Source: Diphasiastrum complanatum
Lineage: Eukaryota > Streptophyta > Lycopodiopsida > Lycopodiales > Lycopodiaceae
Assembly: GCA_029204225.1 (NCBI GenBank)
Contig: CM055113.1
Location: forward strand, 5,740,647 to 5,804,646
Direction: 5' to 3'
Length of the DNA: 64,000 nucleotides
Shown: one piece after another, positions 1 to 11,171 of the stretch
Numbering within the stretch: position 1 is the first letter of the stretch
Layout of the letters: the number at the start of each line of letters is the position of its first letter
Position numbers and translations under genes: made by a program
Notes under the pieces: generated by a model
Told to the model about the DNA's origin: nothing
Databases searched by the model: none
The model's input: only the letters and a program-made list of their open reading frames with translations

Positions 1-334
1 ATTTGCAGGACATTGATGTCACTTTGGAAGCATCCATCTTCTCAATACAGTTTTTTCGCAGCCACATGGAGGTTCCTTGAGACTTTTGTAGGCTCAATGT
101 CCACAGGTATCAACTAAACAAGAATAGAAACAAGTTTGAGTCACTGTTACCCCATTTTCAGCTAGTTTAAATGATATGGCAAGGCTACATTCATAGCAAC
201 AGCAAATCACTTTCTTTTCGTTAGACCTTTTTGTCTTCATACTATGCATAATACATTCCACTTTCAATGTCATCCAATGAAAAGAAAGCTCCTGGATCAT
301 GATTGGTGTTTCTTATATGAAAGGCCTCTCCTAC
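1..334 (-). pseudogene. LINE ORF2 remnant, distal part of a split element
   Basis: On the minus strand this is the expected continuation of the LINE endonuclease region at 2127-3510. The two parts abut when the LTR element 335-2121 and one copy of its 5-bp duplication are removed. The frame is broken and no catalytic motif is legible here, so the assignment rests mainly on position and on the clean insertion that separates the halves. Confidence 0.45.
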
Positions 335-861
335 TGTTACGTACCCATAAGGGTACGCAACAGGAAACTTGAGGTGACGGTCTCAGTTATGGGACGGAAC
401 GCTGATCTGGAGCTATAGGTCTTTTGGGTGCCACGTGTCAATGTCTCATTGGCGTGCAATGACTCGTTGTTATGGACCCGCGTCAGTGTGCACAACTGCC
501 GCATGTCATTGGTCATGCGTGACTCCTATGGAGGGAGATGACCCGCCTGGACTATGTATATATAGGTGGATCTTCATGAGCTTGGCATTCATTCTCTGAG
601 AGGAGAATGAAGAGCTCTTCCACTGGTGGTCAGGTCAGGACGAGTATCTAGGCCTCAGGATGTAGGTAGGTGAGGGTCGAGGGTAAGGCATGGTGGTATG
701 GGACACCATGGCTTACATGAGATCCGAGCTTGCTTGATGGTGGTCTGTAGCTCCAGTGCACGAGGGCGAGGTGGCAGTACCTCTATGCTTGGGTGGTAAC
801 GTAGCGTTCGTCACCTGTTTGTGCTTTAGCAATGACCGACACGACAATGGGGATTCTAACA
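335..861 (+). repeat. 5' LTR of the short chromovirus
   Basis: Starts TGTTACGTACCCATAAGG and ends TTCTAACA. It aligns almost without gaps to 1595-2121, differing by scattered substitutions. A TATA-like stretch (TATGTATATATAGG) lies near 555-568, a plausible promoter position. Confidence 0.93.
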
Positions 862-863
862 GT

Positions 864-877
864 TGGTATCAGAGCCA
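864..877 (+). other. Primer binding site, initiator-Met tRNA type
   Basis: TTGGTATCAGAGCC follows the 5' LTR by two bases. TGGTATCAGAGC is the usual plant retrotransposon PBS complementary to the 3' end of initiator methionine tRNA. Confidence 0.85.
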
Positions 878-1102
878 CCGATCATTGTAAATAAGGTGCA
901 ATCGCTCTAACTTACATTTTTGGTTGGTTTAAGCCTTTAGCTGATGTTTTTGAAGGCTTAGTTGATTTCGTTGAATCGATCTGAACAACTTTGCTTTTTG
1001 GTTCGTCTCAATCCGAGGTCGTTTTGATTGAAAATGAACCACCTTTGCTAGCTATGGTGGTAGTAATCGGTTTTTTGGAATTTCTGCGGTTTTACAAACC
1101 TC

Positions 1103-1582
1103 GAACTTTATGCTAACCGCGGTCGTTCACCTCGGGATATTGAGGTCGGAACCTGGGTGTATCTTAAAATCCCTAAAGATTCGAAGGTACTTCGGACGGG
1201 GAAATGCCATAAGCTATCTCCTCGATATAGCGGACCTTATAAGGTTTTAAAGAAAATTAACCCGGTCGCTTATCAGCTAGATCTTCCGATTGGGGTTGGG
1301 GTTCATCCTGTTTTCCATGTAAGTCGTTTAAAAGAACGACTTAGTAGGAAGGATTCCCTAATTCCGGAAGGTGAACTAGTTGAGCTCGAGGATCTGTCTA
1401 CCTTTGTGCCTAATGTACCTGAAAAAGTTGTTGACGTTCGTTGTCACCAATTGAGAAACCGTTTGGTTTCTGAGTTTCTTGTACGTTGGAAAGGTAAGAC
1501 AGATGATGAGGACACTTGGGAGAGAGAGGACTATTTAAGACTGAACTTCTCTGGCTTGCTCCCATTAGGAGGAGACTCTTAA
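1103..1582 (+). pseudogene. Integrase C-terminus plus chromodomain of a Ty3/gypsy pol
   Basis: The open frame can be read back from the first ATG (1157) through DIEVGTWVYLKIP, so the ATG is not a true start; the protein is the tail of a polyprotein cut by the internal deletion. First come the integrase C-terminal motifs LSPRYSGPYKVLKKINPVAY and VHPVFHVSRLKE, then a chromodomain with VVDVR..QLRNRL, FLVRWKGKTDDEDTWERE. Chromodomains of chromoviruses are known to bind histone marks and steer integration to heterochromatin. It ends at 1582, 12 bp before the 3' LTR, with the purine tract overlapping the stop region. It cannot act alone because the catalytic core is missing. Confidence 0.9.
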
Positions 1583-1594
1583 AGGGGGAGGGAA

Positions 1595-2121
1595 TGTTGC
1601 GTACCCATAAGGATACGCAACATGAAACTTGAGGTGACGGTCTCAGTTATGGGATGGAACGCTAATCTGGAGCTATAGGTCTTTTGGGTGCCACATGTCA
1701 ATGTCTCATTGGCGCGCGGTGCCTCGTTGTTATGGACCCGCGTCAGTGTGCACAACTGTCGCGTGTTGTTGGTCATGCGTGACTCCTATGGAGGGAGATG
1801 ACCCGCCTGGACTATGTATATAGAGGTGGATCTCCATGAGCTTGGCATTCATTCTCTGAGAGGAGAATGAAGAGCTCTTCCACTGGTGGTCAGGTCAGGA
1901 CGAGTATCTAGGCCTCAGGATGTAGGTAGTTGAGGGTCGAGGGTAAGGCATGGTGGTATGGGACACCATGGCTTACATGAGATCCGAGCTTGCTTGATGG
2001 TGGTTTGTAGCTCCAGTGCACGGGGGTGAGGTGGCAGTACCTCTATGGTTGGGTGGTAACGTAGCGTTCGTCACCTGTTTGTGCTTTAGCAATGACCGGC
2101 ACGACGATGGGGATTCTAACA
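1595..2121 (+). repeat. 3' LTR of the short chromovirus
   Basis: Starts TGTTGCGTACCCATAAGG, ends TTCTAACA, the same length as the 5' LTR, and is followed directly by the CCTAC duplication at 2122-2126. The substitutions against the 5' copy (for example CACGTGTC versus CACATGTC) show the insertion is not brand new. Confidence 0.93.
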
Positions 2122-2126
2122 CCTAC

Positions 2127-3510
2127 CCCATAGAACTCTTTGGCATATTTCAGCACTATTGCCCTTGAATGAATAGCACATAAGACCACTTGATAATGGT
2201 CACCTTTCAAGTCCATTGCAAATAACAACTTCATGGGCACCACAAAGTTTAAGAACCTCTTTACCATAGTGCATGGTATCATTGTTAACATCCATTTAAC
2301 TTTCTACCAATTTTCAGCTCGGAAGAGAATTCTTCCAACCAAAGCGGATCTTCCACTCCTTTGTAGAACACCGCTTGTGAGTCACTTGTGTGTCCATTGA
2401 AGTCACCAATAAGGAGGATGTCACTTGGTTCTTTGAACTAGACAATATGTAGGCTGATTTCTCCAAAAGGATCTTCACTATCCCCTCGCATATTTTAGTA
2501 GAAAACAGATTTATGAGGTGCAGCATAACAAAGACTAGACTCGGAGTGGAAGGCATCAAACGAAGTTATTTGGCAGCATTCATGTTCCCAAGTTTTCGCT
2601 AAGAGAAGGAGTTCCTTTCCCTTAGCTACTTCACTCAAGCCAAGTCCTATGTCTCATGGAAACCCCATTACAATTCCCAAAAACCAGATTCAACGATAAT
2701 TTGGTCTCCTTGATCTCTTGCTATTTGGTCAGAGGATCTGTCCGATATGCTTTTCCAGGCCATAGGTAGCTCATTTCTCTTCCTCTCTCCATCTTTTAAC
2801 TTTAGCCCATTCAATGCGAACCTCCGCTTGTTGGGTAGGAGTGAGATCTTCATTTACATGTACATTCATGCCCTTAAGTTTCGCTCTATTATGTAGAACA
2901 AATTTTCTTGTTTTGGTGTCATAGAACTTCACTATAAGCATCCTATTTTCTTTTCACAACCTAACAGATTCTTGACTAATATTCCGATCTTTTCAACGAG
3001 GAGTTCTTTGATAGCACCTATATTTTCTGCATATCCTTTGACGATCAAATTAGAGATTTTCTTCAAATTTTCTTGTTTGTCCTTCACCATAGAGCTGACC
3101 TCCTTAGATAATATCACTTTGTGAAGTACTTTGTTGGCCACCAATTCCTTAACAATATTCCCCAAAGAAGAGTTTTCCACCTTCTGTTCTGAGTCTGCTT
3201 CCTCTAAGGACCTTAGCTTTGAAGTTCCAAATTGCCGTCTTTGAAATGCTTTTGCAAGTTATTGATTTTCTAAAAGATATTGACATTGGATTCTTGTTTC
3301 TTTGCCATTGTACATTTTTAAAGGATCCTTCTCCATGTAAGTTATAGCTGGAAAATACGATGTAAATCCTAGTCCAGAATCAATGGAAATAACAGAGAGA
3401 GATGTGGCATCAAATTGATGGTAGCTGCTCCACTTCGGGATTTCTTCTTCTAGAGAGGACTTTTGCACTTGGCTTTTGTGGCCAATGGCAGACTTTGTTT
3501 CTTTTGGCAA
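2127..3510 (-). pseudogene. Decayed LINE: ORF1-like end and ORF2 endonuclease domain
   Basis: Read on the minus strand from 3510 to 2127. The first part (about 3510-2930) is lysine/glutamate-rich and looks like the end of a LINE ORF1. After it comes an apurinic-endonuclease-type domain: DILLIGDFNGHTSD at about 2430-2390 contains the GDFN catalytic motif, then VICNGLER, a stop, and PLSSGLMCYSFKG, the usual motifs downstream. Stops and frameshifts are frequent. The frame runs up to EICQRVLWG at the edge of the LTR element, so the element inserted in the endonuclease domain; the rest should be 1-334. It is a different, more decayed LINE from the plus-strand copy at 3780-8935. Confidence 0.75.
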
Positions 3511-3614
3511 CGGGAAACTTCTTGGCTGATGCAGAGGATGACCTCGTTGGTTAAGGCAGTGCTCTTATACAAATCTGATTCGTAGAGGCAGCACTTTATC
3601 GAAATGGGATCAAC

Positions 3615-3745
3615 AGGAGGCAATAAAAGACGTTAGATCTTTTTTTAGTTCTATTAATTGATAGCATCGATCCATCTAGTTTCCATCTTTTTGATGTATT
3701 GATCAGTCTTATATACCTTATGGCATGGAAAAGACATTAATAAAG

Positions 3746-3779
<34 letters not shown>
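3615..3779 (+). mobile_element. LINE 3' end ending in a (CT)n tract
   Basis: GGCATGGAAAAGACATTAAT, followed by AAAGCTT and (CT)n at 3748-3779, matches the 3' end of the LINE at 3780-8935 (about 8900-8935), and similarity extends upstream through TCTTATATRCC. This is the tail of a sister LINE whose body is missing, abutting C-rich sequence that begins the next copy. Confidence 0.6.
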
Positions 3780-3783
<4 letters not shown>

Positions 3784-4106
3784 GATCTCGATGTCCTCCC
3801 TCGCGATGTCCTCCTCGCAATGTCCTCCCTCGCGATGCTGCTACCCTACCTCGCGGTGCGCCCTGCCTCTGACCTCCTTGTCCGACCTCCCTCGTTGTCT
3901 GCTGACTGTCTCCTGTCCCTCGTTGACTGCCCTCGATGCCTGTGCTGCCCTCGCTGATTGCCCTTGCTCCTGTCCTTGCTAACTGCCTTCCTCGCTCCTG
4001 TCCTCGTTGACTGCGCTCGCCCCTGTCCTCGCTAACTGCTTGTCCGTACTGCCCCCCTCGCTCCCTGTCTCTCGTTGAACTGTCCCTATTATGTCGCCTC
4101 CTCGAG

Positions 4107-5254
4107 TTGCTCGCAAGACCCCCCCCCCCCCCTTGCTATTGCCATCTCACCTACCCACCCCTCGATGCTGCTGCCAAGCCAGATGCCGCCACCTCAGCAC
4201 CTGCTGCTACCAAAACAGATGGCACATCTGCCACCCTCGCTGATATTGCCACCTCCCCTCTTGCTGCTGCTGCCACCTCAGGCTTTGCTGTTGCCACCTC
4301 ACCCTCTCCCCTCGCTGTTGCTGCCACCTCAGCCCCCAATGCCACCTCATATCTGCTGCCCAATGAGCTGGCTACTGCTGACATGGCACCCCCCACCACC
4401 TCATCCCTCTTCTCTGCTTCTGCTTCTTCTTTCACTTCTTCTTCTTCTTCCTCTCGCACTACTGCTCTCCCCTCCCTTTCACCCTCCTCTTCTGCATTGT
4501 CTTTACACCAACTCACAGCTCCTCCATCTACCGTACCCGTTCCCTACACTCCCTCCAAATCAGTTGAACTCTTTTCCTCTTGGGAAGCTGACCAAATGAG
4601 AACAGAGTTCCAGCTTTTGAAGCAAGAGCTCTCAGAGCTGAAAGAAGTAGTGGTCTTCTAGTAAAAGAAAAGAACTTGTTGCAGTCCAAAGTCACCTCAT
4701 TGGAGCAAGTGATCAACACTAAGCAGGTTACAGTCTTGGAATCGACCACCACCATGGTACGGGAACTTCAGAGTAAAATTGAGCAGCAAAAAGATTCATG
4801 GGCAGCGGTCTTGAAGAAAGGCTCCAAACTTAGTGCCCCCATTTCCTCACTTATCTCAGCCACCATCTCGGAAGAATGGTCAAGAGAGCAAAAAGCCCAC
4901 AACATCATGGTTCGCGGGATACCGGACACTCAGGACGCCATTGCCGAAGCTACGAGTTTTCTCGAATCCACTCTAGGACATGTGACAGATGGGCTGGATA
5001 CAGCTTGGAGGACCACCAGAGATGCAACCACACTGATCATTCGCTTCACATCCCTAGACAGCCGTAGAGAGGCTTTACGTTGTAGAGCCTAGTTACGTGG
5101 TACTACCATGTATATGGATGACGATCTTACCTATATCCAGGTTGAGGAGAGGTGTAAAGCCTTCCAGGTAGCTCGAGAGACTGGTAGACGGGTTATATAT
5201 CGGGATGGTCAGATACGATTTGTTGCTGGAACCCCTAGCAGTTCCCAGAGCTAG
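4107..5254 (+). pseudogene. LINE ORF1 protein (coiled coil, RNA-binding domain)
   Basis: The N-terminal half (4107-4661) is rich in Ala, Thr, Ser and Pro, then forms a coiled coil (WEADQMRTEFQLLKQELSEL). A frame change near 4660-4676 leads into a second open stretch with further heptads and an RRM-like segment (NIMVRGIPD, then ATTLIIRFTSLDSRREAL). A TAG at 5090-5092 interrupts it; read through, it continues with MYMDDDLTYIQVEER and a conserved-looking tail to the stop at 5252-5254. This order (coiled coil, RRM, DDLT-containing C-terminal domain) is that of L1-type ORF1 nucleic-acid chaperones. The first ATG is uncertain because the 5' part is low-complexity. Confidence 0.75.
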
Positions 5255-5305
5255 GAATTTGGGGCCCCCGGGATTGGGAGCACCCCGGGGCCCCATCCAT
5301 ACCAT

Positions 5306-7975
5306 CTTCAGATTGGGGTATGGAATTGTGATGGCATCCACTCATCCTCTACAGCAGGTGATCTGATTGACTTTATTACTGGACGAGACCTATTGTTCTT
5401 CATGGAGACTCACGAGAGCCAGGTGCGCGGTTTACCCACCTTCTCGGGCTACAAATGGGATTCAGTATACAGATCTGAGACTAGATCAGCCAGTGGCCGT
5501 GGCTCCGGAGGAGTAGCTTGTCTCTACAGAGAGTCCCTTCATCAGATGTTTGAGTTCGTCAGGCATGATGAGCACGCACGGTATATTTGGCTCCGTATCA
5601 CAGGATGAGCGATTGGTTTGGACAGGGACATCTTCGTTGCTGCCTGCCATTTTCCTCCAGAGTCCTCCTCCTTTGTTGAGGGAGTTGGCTCACGTTATTT
5701 GGATCTTTCAGTGGATATCATCAGATTTGCAGAGCGGGGGCATATTTTCCTTACGGGGGATTTTAATGCTCGGACAGCCTCATGACAAACAGAGTTCCAT
5801 GACGCTACAGATCAGATGCGAGTCCATGCCCTTGATAGTGATTGCTTGGGGATCACCAGGATTTCTGCACCAGGACCTATTACATCATATGGTGAGTACT
5901 TGTTACAGTTTGGTGAGGCACATGAGTTAGCCATTTATAATGGCCTACCTCACTGGCCTAATTTTGGCAGCTATACTTGTCACCCTCACAGTGGCGGTCA
6001 TAGTGTGGTTGATTACCTCATGGGGTCACCGTCATCCATTCCTCTTATTCACAGCTTCCATGTCTCCCCTACCACCCTTTCTGATCATTCGTTCCTATCC
6101 TTCACCATTGGCCACCTTCCACCACCACAACCTCAACACCAATCCATACTTCCCCGTGCACCCAAATACACCTTTCACACCCTCTCTATCCCACTCTACC
6201 AGGAATCCCTTGCCTCTCTTCTTCACTCTTGTCCACACAGTGAACCGCTGGAGTCACAAGCCACCTTCCTCACCACTTGTCTCCACACTGCTGCTACTTT
6301 GGCTTTCCCTTCTAAACCTCATAAACACAAACCAGTCCATCCACGATCATCCCGACCTTTCCACCCACCGTGGTATGATGCGGAATGAATCTGAGTTACT
6401 GATTCACGCCCCCGATACCCTTGCCCCTACATTATCCACTCTCCTTAACCATGCTGTTGTTGAGGGCTTCCCATCCTCTTGGTGCACCAACATCATACAT
6501 CCTATCCACAAAAACGGTGACCCCATGGTACCTGGTAATTACCGCACTATTATGATTGGGCACGTTCTCGCGAAGTTATATGGCACCATCCTCCAGTCTA
6601 CAGTTAGCTCAGAGGTAGAGTCCAGGAGATTACATGCTTTGGGTCAGGCAGGGTTCCGCACTCATTATTCCACTACAGATCACATATTCACACTTTGAGC
6701 CCTTATTGAGGAAGCTAGACACAGGAGAGAAAAGGTTTACTGTTGTTTTGTGGACTTCAGGAAAGCCTTTGATTCTGTTCCACGCCCATTACTTATTTAG
6801 AGACTCCGTGATCTGGGGTTCTCTATAGATATTATTCTAGTCGTCATGGCTCTCTATGAGAGGGTCTTGGGCTGCTTTCGTCATGGTAATGGCATCTGTG
6901 AGTAGATTTGGAGTACTATTGGGGTTAAGCAGGGATGCTCTCTCTGACCAGTTCTCTTTGGATTATACATTGACGAGCTAGAGCAGGTCATTTCTCAGTG
7001 TGATGGAGACGGTTGCCGGCTTGGGGACATTCTGATTGCCATCCTTCTCTATGCGGATGATGTGGTATTAGTATCCCGTACCAGAGAGGGATTACAGAGA
7101 CAGTTGGATTGTTTACACACCTTTTGTACCCAGTGGGGTTTAGTGGTGAATCTCTCGAAGACCAAAGTTATGGTCTTCAATACTTCTGGGGCCTTCATGC
7201 AGTGCCAGGAGCTTACCCTTGATGGACAGTCCCTAGAGGTGGTCTCTTCCTACACTTACATGGGTTGCTCTTCTCTGGTCCTACCTTCAGTATGAGACTA
7301 TTTCTAGACTTGGGAAAGGTCACTCTTCCCTAGTCCAGCTGGAGAGATTTTGCTTTCGTAAGTCTATTCGGGATGCCTCGAGTAAGTGCAGACTGTTTGG
7401 CACCATCGTCACCCCTTCGGCCTTGTATGCAGCGGAGATATGGTGTATGTGTATAGGACTATCATCTTCACACTGGTCCAGCATTTCACGCTTACAGACC
7501 ACCATGTTAGCTCACATGATCCGAGCGAAGCCCTCGGTTCCACATGAGATCATCCTTGCGGACTTTGCCACCCCCCCCCGTTCAGCTAGAGGCAGCCTTT
7601 CAGCTTACCACATACATTTAGAGAGTTTAGGCACTTCCTGATACAGAGCAGCGATATACACGACTTGCACTTATGTCCTCTCATCACCTTCAGACTCAGG
7701 GATACCGGCTATCATGGTTCTCTCAGGCATCACACTTCCTCATGGAAGCATTTGGTATCACTATCACTGATCTCCCTTTGGGCACACACCAGTACATTAG
7801 ACGTTTTCTATATAGAGCATATCTCGACCGTACTTGGCGACACCAGCTGGGGGTGAAGCCTCTGACTACTACCGGACTCGCTTTCTGGAGTAGGATGCCA
7901 CTGGTCTTCCAGTTTTACCTCGCTATTTGTCCTCTAGACTATCACACGGGGAACGCAATTTTTTTTGGTTTTTTC
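5306..7975 (+). pseudogene. LINE ORF2 protein: endonuclease and reverse transcriptase
   Basis: The endonuclease starts at LQIGVWNCDGIHS; METHES, TGDFNART (5753-5776) and TTLSDHSF (6073-6096) carry the catalytic motifs. The frame is constant but has TGA at 5606 and 5783. At 6388 (after PPWYDAE) sequence that should link endonuclease to RT is missing, judged from the copy at 25.3-25.9 kb. The RT (about 6390-7300, another frame) has NYRTIMIGHVLAKLYG, VDFRKAFDSV, GVKQGCSL and the active-site YADD at 7050-7061, with stops at 6696, near 6799, 6901 and 6946. A decayed C-terminal region runs to about 7975. Most stops read as CGA-to-TGA or CAG-to-TAG changes. It should copy LINE RNA at the target site when intact; here it is dead. 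Confidence 0.85.
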
Positions 7976-8240
7976 TGATTTCAAGCCTACCAATATGGGG
8001 TATCATGTGAAAGGATTTCAAAAGAGCGGTTCTATTGCTTGGTTTCAGATAGTTAACCCCCAACATCTGCTAGTCACTTTATCAGATACTGAAGCAAATT
8101 GCTTTTGCAGATACAGATTTGCAGATATAACATTGGCTAATCATTTCGTTTGTATTTCCCTCAGTATTTCTCTGCTATTCATTGGATTGCAACTAGCTGT
8201 GGATCCCTCCACAATGACAAAAAAATTTTCAAGTGTTTTT

Positions 8241-8314
8241 GCGATCCGGGACAAAGTTTTTGGTCCCGGATCGCTAGCGATCCGGATCGTTTTTGCAGCG
8301 GATCTCGATCCGCT
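8241..8314. repeat. Cluster of three perfect GATCC-centred palindromes
   Basis: Arm GCGATCCGGGAC at 8241-8252 pairs with 8263-8274 across a 10-base loop; CGATCCGGATCG at 8278-8289 is a perfect palindrome; AGCGGATC at 8297-8304 pairs with 8307-8314 across two bases. The cluster lies in a stretch of the LINE without a counterpart in the second LINE copy, so it may be part of a small foldback insertion. Confidence 0.8.
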
Positions 8315-8935
8315 ACAACACAGATTATGATATCAGAGGGAGATATCATTGTTTAGTCCGGGACATGCCTACTACACTCAGAGAGCACTGATTGGATATG
8401 AGGGTTCTCGTTGTGTCGCACTTATGTTATGGGAGATGGTCTTGCTACGCCAGGATATGTACCAGATAGCTCACCAGCCACATCCTAGCTCTCAGGCTCA
8501 GATTACGTCTTTCTTCACAGGAGACGGACACGGTCTAATGACGATGATGACGACATACCACTTCACCGATACAGAGACAATGTATCACGCATAGTCATGC
8601 AAGAGTTCGCACTTCATGCCATGTTACGAGAGCACACAGTTTTCACCCTCCTAGATGACGTCAGCGACGGCCCATGTTACCTCCTGTTGCAGCTCGTATC
8701 ACATCCTTTTTCAGCAGCAACACTACATGATATTACTCTACTCCTGGCAGCTGTTTTGCTACCCCCTTATGGACAGTTGGCAGTTTGTAGTTTACAGTTA
8801 TATTGCTCATTTCTCTTTTATGTATAGTTTTTTCTTGGAGACGTCTATATACGCTCCCTTGGTTTTCACATACTTGACATGTACTCCATTTGGTCTTATA
8901 TGCCTTTTGGCATGGAAAAGACATTAATTTAGCTT

Positions 8936-9440
8936 TCTTTCTTCTTTCTCTCTCTAGAGATGGCGCCTTGACCCTCCATCGCCCAGCTACACCGCTCTAG
9001 CTCGATCCTCCAACGCTCCAGCTCCACACCTATGGCTCCAAGTAAGAAGGGGAGAGCCAATTCCGTCCGCTCCCCACCTCGCTCATTTCCAGCCCCTCCA
9101 TTGTTGGTTCCCATCTTGCTCCTCCATCGCTGGTTGCTCTAGCTCCAATCCCCCCTTCGCTAGTAAAAACTCCTCCATTGCTGGCAGTATACTTGCCTCC
9201 AGCACTGCTGTAACAGATTCCATCGCTGGCAGCAGTATCCCTACTGCTGCCAGGACTTACATACCTCCAATGATGCTGCCTCTATACTTGCCTCCAACGC
9301 TGTTGTAACAGATTCCATCGTTGGTAGCAGTATCCCTACACTACCTCCAACGATGCTGCCTCCATCGTTGGCAGCAGTATCCCTACTATTGCCAACACCT
9401 CCACTGCCTCCAATGCTGCTGATCCATTGCTGGAAGGAGT
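8936..9440 (+). repeat. C-rich tandem repeat, like the LINE 5' leader
   Basis: CTCCA/GCTGC-rich sequence with a repeat of about 95 bp: TATACTTGCCTCCA begins at 9188 and again at 9283, each followed by the same ACAGATTCCATCG and AGCAGTATCCCTAC blocks, with a partial third copy to about 9395. The composition resembles the start of the LINE at 3780, so this may be the 5' end of another copy inserted at the tail of the first. Confidence 0.6.
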
Positions 9441-10160
9441 AATGCAGTTAGTTGCCAAAGCACAAGTTTAATTAGACGTCTCTTCATTTCTTTACATAAT
9501 TGTGTAGTATGTGCTGAAGAACAAAGTTCACTATCCCCGTGGCATCTCATGGTCCTTGATAATCCACTGGTGGTCCGCCACCCCCAACACCTTTTTTCCT
9601 TCACTTTCTCCTGCATCTGCTGCCATCTGCACTACGAATCAGATGAATCTAACCAATTCAGACAGCATTTGAAAATCTTCAAAAGAAGCCAGCTTCCGTA
9701 CTGGCAGCAATCCAGCTTACTCCCACTATAAGAGCAGTTTCGCTTCGTGTCATAGTCGGCTAAAACCCTCGATAAAATTTTCGCATATGAGGAACAGCGG
9801 GCCTTGCCTTGAATGGTTGCCTGTTTTGATTCCATATTTTCCAGCTAAAGCTACAACATCAAGGCTTGTGTAAGCACACAAGAAGATGGGATCGAGGACC
9901 ATTTACGATCTACATTTTCGAAAAAACCATGTTTTGTGGAAAAATATACATCTTTTTGATCAAGCAGGGGGGGAAAGTGGGTCAAATTGCCTTGCTGGCC
10001 AACAAAGTTTAATTTCAGTGTTTGCTGAGGAGTTGAGTGTAGGTTGCTGATTTGTGGTCCCCTTGAGCCAACTGTAACATGTAAAGGAAGAAGGAAACTT
10101 AAGAGAATTGGCAAGGCTGACCACCAAATATGTAGGATAATGGGTGCCCTAGGGAGGGGA
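9441..10160. other. Unassigned stretch ending in a polypurine tract
   Basis: No convincing gene. The last ten bases (AGGGAGGGGA, 10151-10160) look like a polypurine tract in front of an LTR, so at least the right part may be the 3' interior of an LTR element whose remainder is lost. Confidence 0.35.
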
Positions 10161-10664
10161 TGTTGGAATAATGTGATGAATTGATGTCACTTATTGATGA
10201 CTTCTCTTGTTAGAAGGAAATGAACGAGGGATTACCAATGTGTTCTTGTTGTTGTCACCACTGGAGTAATTATGGGCCTTCATATTCTGAAGTGATGGAG
10301 CCCATTTGTTGAAAAAATAAGTTAATTGTCCATGTGAAGAAGAGAAAAAGGGAGCTGGATGGCTGGCTGGTAAGAGAAACAGCAAGAGGGTAGGAGAGAT
10401 AGGACTTCTGTCAAAGATTCCAGCCATTTGTTGGACGGGGGATGGGTAAGGATCTTCAAACCAGCTATACATGTGGTCACTAATCCAATCACTCGACAAG
10501 GCCCTGAACTTTTGATAGGATGGCCAACACTAAGTGGCTTCCATCTAATTATAAATAGATATGGCCTCCTGTGGCTTTGTTACTTTGTAGGAAGGCTTGC
10601 AGACCAGTTGATTGTTTATCTTGATATCTTAGTTGAAATTTGATATTCAATTGATAGTTTGACA
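10161..10664 (+). mobile_element. Probable LTR remnant
   Basis: Starts TGTTGGAATAATG right after a polypurine tract and can end at TTGATAGTTTGACA, giving TG...CA ends and about 504 bp. It contains ATTATAAATAGATATGG (about 10548-10564), a good TATA box position. No second LTR or target duplication was found, so the limits are inferred. Confidence 0.5.
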
Positions 10665-11171
10665 TTTCATTTTTCTTTATTTATGGATTATCTTTTGTAA
10701 ATGGGCTTGTAACGCCATTAGCTTATGTAAAGACCTGCGAAACAGTATTCTTTGGTATTTTTTGATCAGTTTTTACTCAGGATTCATAAATTTTTATGGG
10801 TTTGCATATTTTACCAATGTGAACACTTTGAAGCAAGCTGTAGGTTTCTTGGCAGGTCATTGTACTGGGGAAGGGCCCCATCATCTAGCCTTCCTCATTT
10901 AGAGGCACCTGAGGGCTAGCTCCCTCAGGTGCCTCAACAAGAGGAAGGCCCTCGGGTGGGCCATTCGCTTATACATGATGTTGTCATGAAGAATATGCTG
11001 AGAAATACATCAACCTTCAGTTACAATTCCTTGTCTTGTCGCAAGCCAGCTCAATTTTAAAATAGTGCACGATTATTCTTGATGTTTGGCTTTGAACTTA
11101 GACTTCACTTTGGTCTTTTGTTTCCATGTACTGATTTTCATTCTCCTCCTATCTGTCTGCTTTGCATGCAG

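Larger units (their letters stand above)
335..2121 (+). mobile_element. Short internally deleted Ty3/gypsy (chromovirus) LTR retrotransposon
   Basis: Two LTRs of equal length (527 bp) flank only 733 bp of interior. The 5-bp sequence CCTAC lies at 330-334 and again at 2122-2126, so this is a single, precisely bounded insertion. A primer binding site of the initiator-Met type follows the left LTR and a purine tract (about 1581-1594) precedes the right LTR. The interior keeps only the end of integrase and a chromodomain; gag, protease, reverse transcriptase, RNase H and the integrase core are missing. The element sits inside a minus-strand LINE. With both LTRs and priming sites it could have been moved by proteins of a full-length relative, which is inference. 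Confidence 0.93.
3780..8935 (+). mobile_element. L1-type non-LTR retrotransposon, ORF1 and ORF2, inactivated
   Basis: Order: C/T-rich leader with runs of CCTCGCGATGTCCTC-like sequence (3780-4100), a C homopolymer at 4119-4132, ORF1 (4107-5254), ORF2 with endonuclease and reverse transcriptase (5306-7975), and a 3' region ending GGCATGGAAAAGACATTAAT and a CT-rich tail. The two-ORF plan, the coiled coil in ORF1 and the GDFN/YADD motifs are typical of the L1 clade. There are several in-frame stops, a deletion between endonuclease and RT near 6388, and an apparent insertion near 8010-8340 judged by comparison with the second copy at 24.3-25.1 kb. Confidence 0.85.

Noticed and set aside
4151-4516. 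Minus-strand open frame of 121 codons, Glu/Ala-rich
   Set aside because: It is the shadow of the biased plus-strand LINE ORF1 N-terminus.
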